Shown here piece after piece: positions 4,511 through 6,361 of a stretch of 6,361 nucleotides of DNA. Position 1 is the stretch's first letter; each line of letters begins with the position of its first letter. Under the pieces are notes generated by a model, which had not been told where the DNA came from, did not search any database, and saw only the letters and a list, made by a program, of their open reading frames with translations. Location: positions 1 to 6,361 of the forward strand of contig JACMJP010000476.1 of the NCBI GenBank assembly GCA_014380545.1, in the 5' to 3' direction. Position numbers and translations under genes: made by a program. Origin of the DNA: Chitinophagales bacterium (GTDB lineage Bacteria > Bacteroidota > Bacteroidia > Chitinophagales > BACL12).

Positions 4511-6361
4511 ATGGGCGAACTTTCTGATTTTCAAAATGCACAACGCAAAAAAAAGGGATGCGGAATAATTGCCTTTGCAGCTTTACTTGTTGTTGGAGCA
4601 ATTATTTTTTTTGTTGCCGGGGAATTTAAGTCATCAGGCATATTCCGTTCCGGTAAAAATTCAGATGCAACATCTTTATATCAATTATACCCTTATCAGA
4701 AAGATGGCAAAAATTACCTTATTAGTGTTGAAGGAGTTTTTAAAACAAGAATTTATGAACGTCAGGGAGGGATGACAACAAGAAGCGGATCTACGGATAT
4801 AAGAGTAAGCATTCATGATCTTGAATCCGGTGATCTGATTAATAAAACTGTAACAGGTGATTATCATGAAGCAATGACAAAAATTCTCGGAAGCACAGAA
4901 AACGCAATCTGGTTTTATGATATGGAAAACGGTTTGCATACAAAAACATTTCCGGCTCTTGATGTTGATATAAATGAAGAAAAAATAATTGCAGCAAATA
5001 ATTCATTAACCGAAGGCCTTGCAAAAACAGATACCTATTTAAATAATATTGATGAATTATACGGCATCAATGAAACTGCAAATGCAATTATGGTTACAAC
5101 TATTTCAGGAAACACTGTGTGGCTGGACGCAACAACATTACAAACTACGCAACAACCATTACAAACTTTAAAAAAGAATTCTTTTAATGAGGAAGTGGAT
5201 CGTATTGTGGAGCAGGCAAAGAATGGTGGAACAATTGATATGAGTTATCTGAATAATTTAATTAAAAATGTTACTACAGATATTGCATATTCAAATACTA
5301 TTACTCACAGTGCGGATCAGGCAATGGGTGCAGACAGTTGTATTTATCGCTTTGAAGGAAGCACGGTAAGAACCTTGCAAAAAACAGATTGCCCCAGGCC
5401 TGTAATAATACAATCAAAACAAGAACCGAATACTTTTATAGAACCTGTATTTATTTCAGATTACAATACAACTAATAAACAATATGCGAATCCTGAATTT
5501 TTATCTGCAGATGCATGCATTATAACACATGCTTCAAAAATGGGGGATAAATCAGAATTATTGTTGAGTAAATTGGATGTAAAAACACAAAAACCTGTTT
5601 GGACCACAAAGACTGGCGTTAATTTAAACAATCATCGTTCTTCTTATTCTGTTAATGGATTATTTAATGAAGGCGATACACTTTTCATTACATTTGATCA
5701 TCAAATATTTGCAATTAACTTATTAAGCGGGAAAATTATATGGAAATATAAAATTGATAATGCGAACTACAATGACTATTTATATCTTTCAGGTATTACA
5801 AAACAAAATAATAAAACATATTTACTCACAGCCAACAGTTATTTTACTGAATTAAGCAGAAGCGGTATTTTTATTACAGGCAGAACAGATTTTCGTTTGC
5901 AATGTATTGATGCTAAAACAGGAAAGCTCATAAAAAAAATAGAAATGGAAGGTGACGATTCTAAAGACCTGCCATACTACCTGGGCATGAGCAATAGTGT
6001 TTGCTGGTTCTATACGGATAAGGATGGAATTCACACAAGAAGTATCCCTGATCTGAAAATTATAACACCTTTTAGCGCAATTCAAAAAAATATTCCTGAA
6101 CAATCTGAATTGATCAGCACTTCAAGATTCGGTGATGCGCAAAATAATAATTATGTTACGCTGGATGAAAAAAATAAAGCTATTTATTTTGCTGCACAAA
6201 ACGGCTTATATTATTCAGTTAACACAAATACACTGCAGGTAAACGAAATTCAAACACCTTCATCAGCATTGCTTGAAGATTATTTGAAGGAGAATTCAAC
6301 TGCAAGTTTTTATAAAACACATTTGCAAAACATGTATCATCATGATCTTGTAATGCAGGAC
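4511..6361 (+). CDS. membrane-anchored beta-propeller-like protein, 3' end outside window
   Basis: A long open frame of 617 codons with no stop before the window ends. The ATG at 4511 is the first after an in-frame TAA (4496-4498). A basic RKKK (residues 12-15) precedes one hydrophobic helix (about 17-37), predicting an N-in single-pass anchor with the rest in the periplasm; there is no lipobox. The exported part has PQQ/WD40-like propeller motifs of the 'D-x-x-[TS]-G-K-x-x-W' kind: HDLESGDLINK (102-112), LDVKTQKPVWTTKTG (355-369), AINLLSGKIIWKYKID (401-416) and CIDAKTGKLIKKIE (465-478). WFY....G.HT...P.L occurs twice (134-150 and 499-515), an internal duplication. I do not recognise a named family. 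Possible roles are a scaffold or sensor in the envelope; no dehydrogenase-type catalytic site was identified, and the propeller motifs alone do not show PQQ binding. It lies 64 bp after nadE, with no terminator evident between. Confidence 0.8.
   Translation, partial: MGELSDFQNAQRKKKGCGIIAFAALLVVGAIIFFVAGEFKSSGIFRSGKNSDATSLYQLYPYQKDGKNYLISVEGVFKTRIYERQGGMTTRSGSTDIRVSIHDLESGDLINKTVTGDYHEAMTKILGSTENAIWFYDMENGLHTKTFPALDVDINEEKIIAANNSLTEGLAKTDTYLNNIDELYGINETANAIMVTTISGNTVWLDATTLQTTQQPLQTLKKNSFNEEVDRIVEQAKNGGTIDMSYLNNLIKNVTTDIAYSNTITHSADQAMGADSCIYRFEGSTVRTLQKTDCPRPVIIQSKQEPNTFIEPVFISDYNTTNKQYANPEFLSADACIITHASKMGDKSELLLSKLDVKTQKPVWTTKTGVNLNNHRSSYSVNGLFNEGDTLFITFDHQIFAINLLSGKIIWKYKIDNANYNDYLYLSGITKQNNKTYLLTANSYFTELSRSGIFITGRTDFRLQCIDAKTGKLIKKIEMEGDDSKDLPYYLGMSNSVCWFYTDKDGIHTRSIPDLKIITPFSAIQKNIPEQSELISTSRFGDAQNNNYVTLDEKNKAIYFAAQNGLYYSVNTNTLQVNEIQTPSSALLEDYLKENSTASFYKTHLQNMYHHDLVMQD

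Noticed and set aside
4569..5024. Three short reading frames (4569-4775 plus; 4685-4939 and 4839-5024 minus)
   Set aside because: All lie within the continuous 617-codon propeller frame, which has a coherent anchor and repeat motifs; the short frames have no recognisable content.
5852..6103. 83-codon minus-strand reading frame
   Set aside because: It is antisense to the propeller gene's duplicated block; the Cys- and Phe-rich translation looks like the complement of A-rich codons.
1..6361. tRNA/rRNA genes, CRISPR array, insertion sequence, riboswitch or attachment site
   Set aside because: Read through on both strands: no cloverleaf, no regularly spaced repeats, no transposase or terminal inverted repeats, and all gene-free gaps are short (144 bp at most).

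Overview
This is a chromosomal, AT-rich stretch from a member of the Bacteroidota. The phylum call rests on a clear gliding-motility lipoprotein GldB, a PorT-like outer-membrane barrel, a Bacteroidota-style promoter (TTTG-N19-TAttTTTa), and start codons that mostly lack Shine-Dalgarno sequences. Class or genus cannot be decided from these bases. Nothing points to mobile DNA, a phage, a CRISPR array or a defence island.

Layout. At 1-355 is the 3' end of gmk (guanylate kinase), cut by the window edge. After 38 bp comes apaG (394-774) on the same strand. A 144-bp convergent gap (775-918) holds short tandem and inverted repeats and a candidate minus-strand terminator. gldB (919-1965) follows on the minus strand. 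A 42-bp divergent gap separates it from an outer-membrane beta-barrel gene (2008-2709, plus strand), whose likely promoter overlaps the 5' end of gldB. A strong intrinsic terminator (2738-2770) closes the barrel gene. Next are a glutamine-dependent NAD+ synthetase gene, nadE (2791-4446), and, 64 bp on, a long gene for a membrane-anchored beta-propeller-like protein (4511 to beyond 6361). That last gene is open over 617 codons and has no stop inside the window. No gene-free stretch exceeds 144 bp.

How the genes relate. gmk and nadE are nucleotide-metabolism housekeeping genes and do not form one pathway here. GldB is a lipoprotein needed for gliding and linked to the type IX secretion machinery of this phylum. 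The neighbouring barrel is of a family that includes the type IX component PorT, but adjacency alone does not make it part of that machine. The propeller protein is the least understood gene: it has an N-terminal membrane anchor, PQQ-like repeat motifs and an internal duplication (about residues 100-150 and 464-515). I see no convincing new multi-gene system. The best leads are the propeller protein, the repeats in the apaG-gldB gap, and the promoter inside the gldB 5' end.
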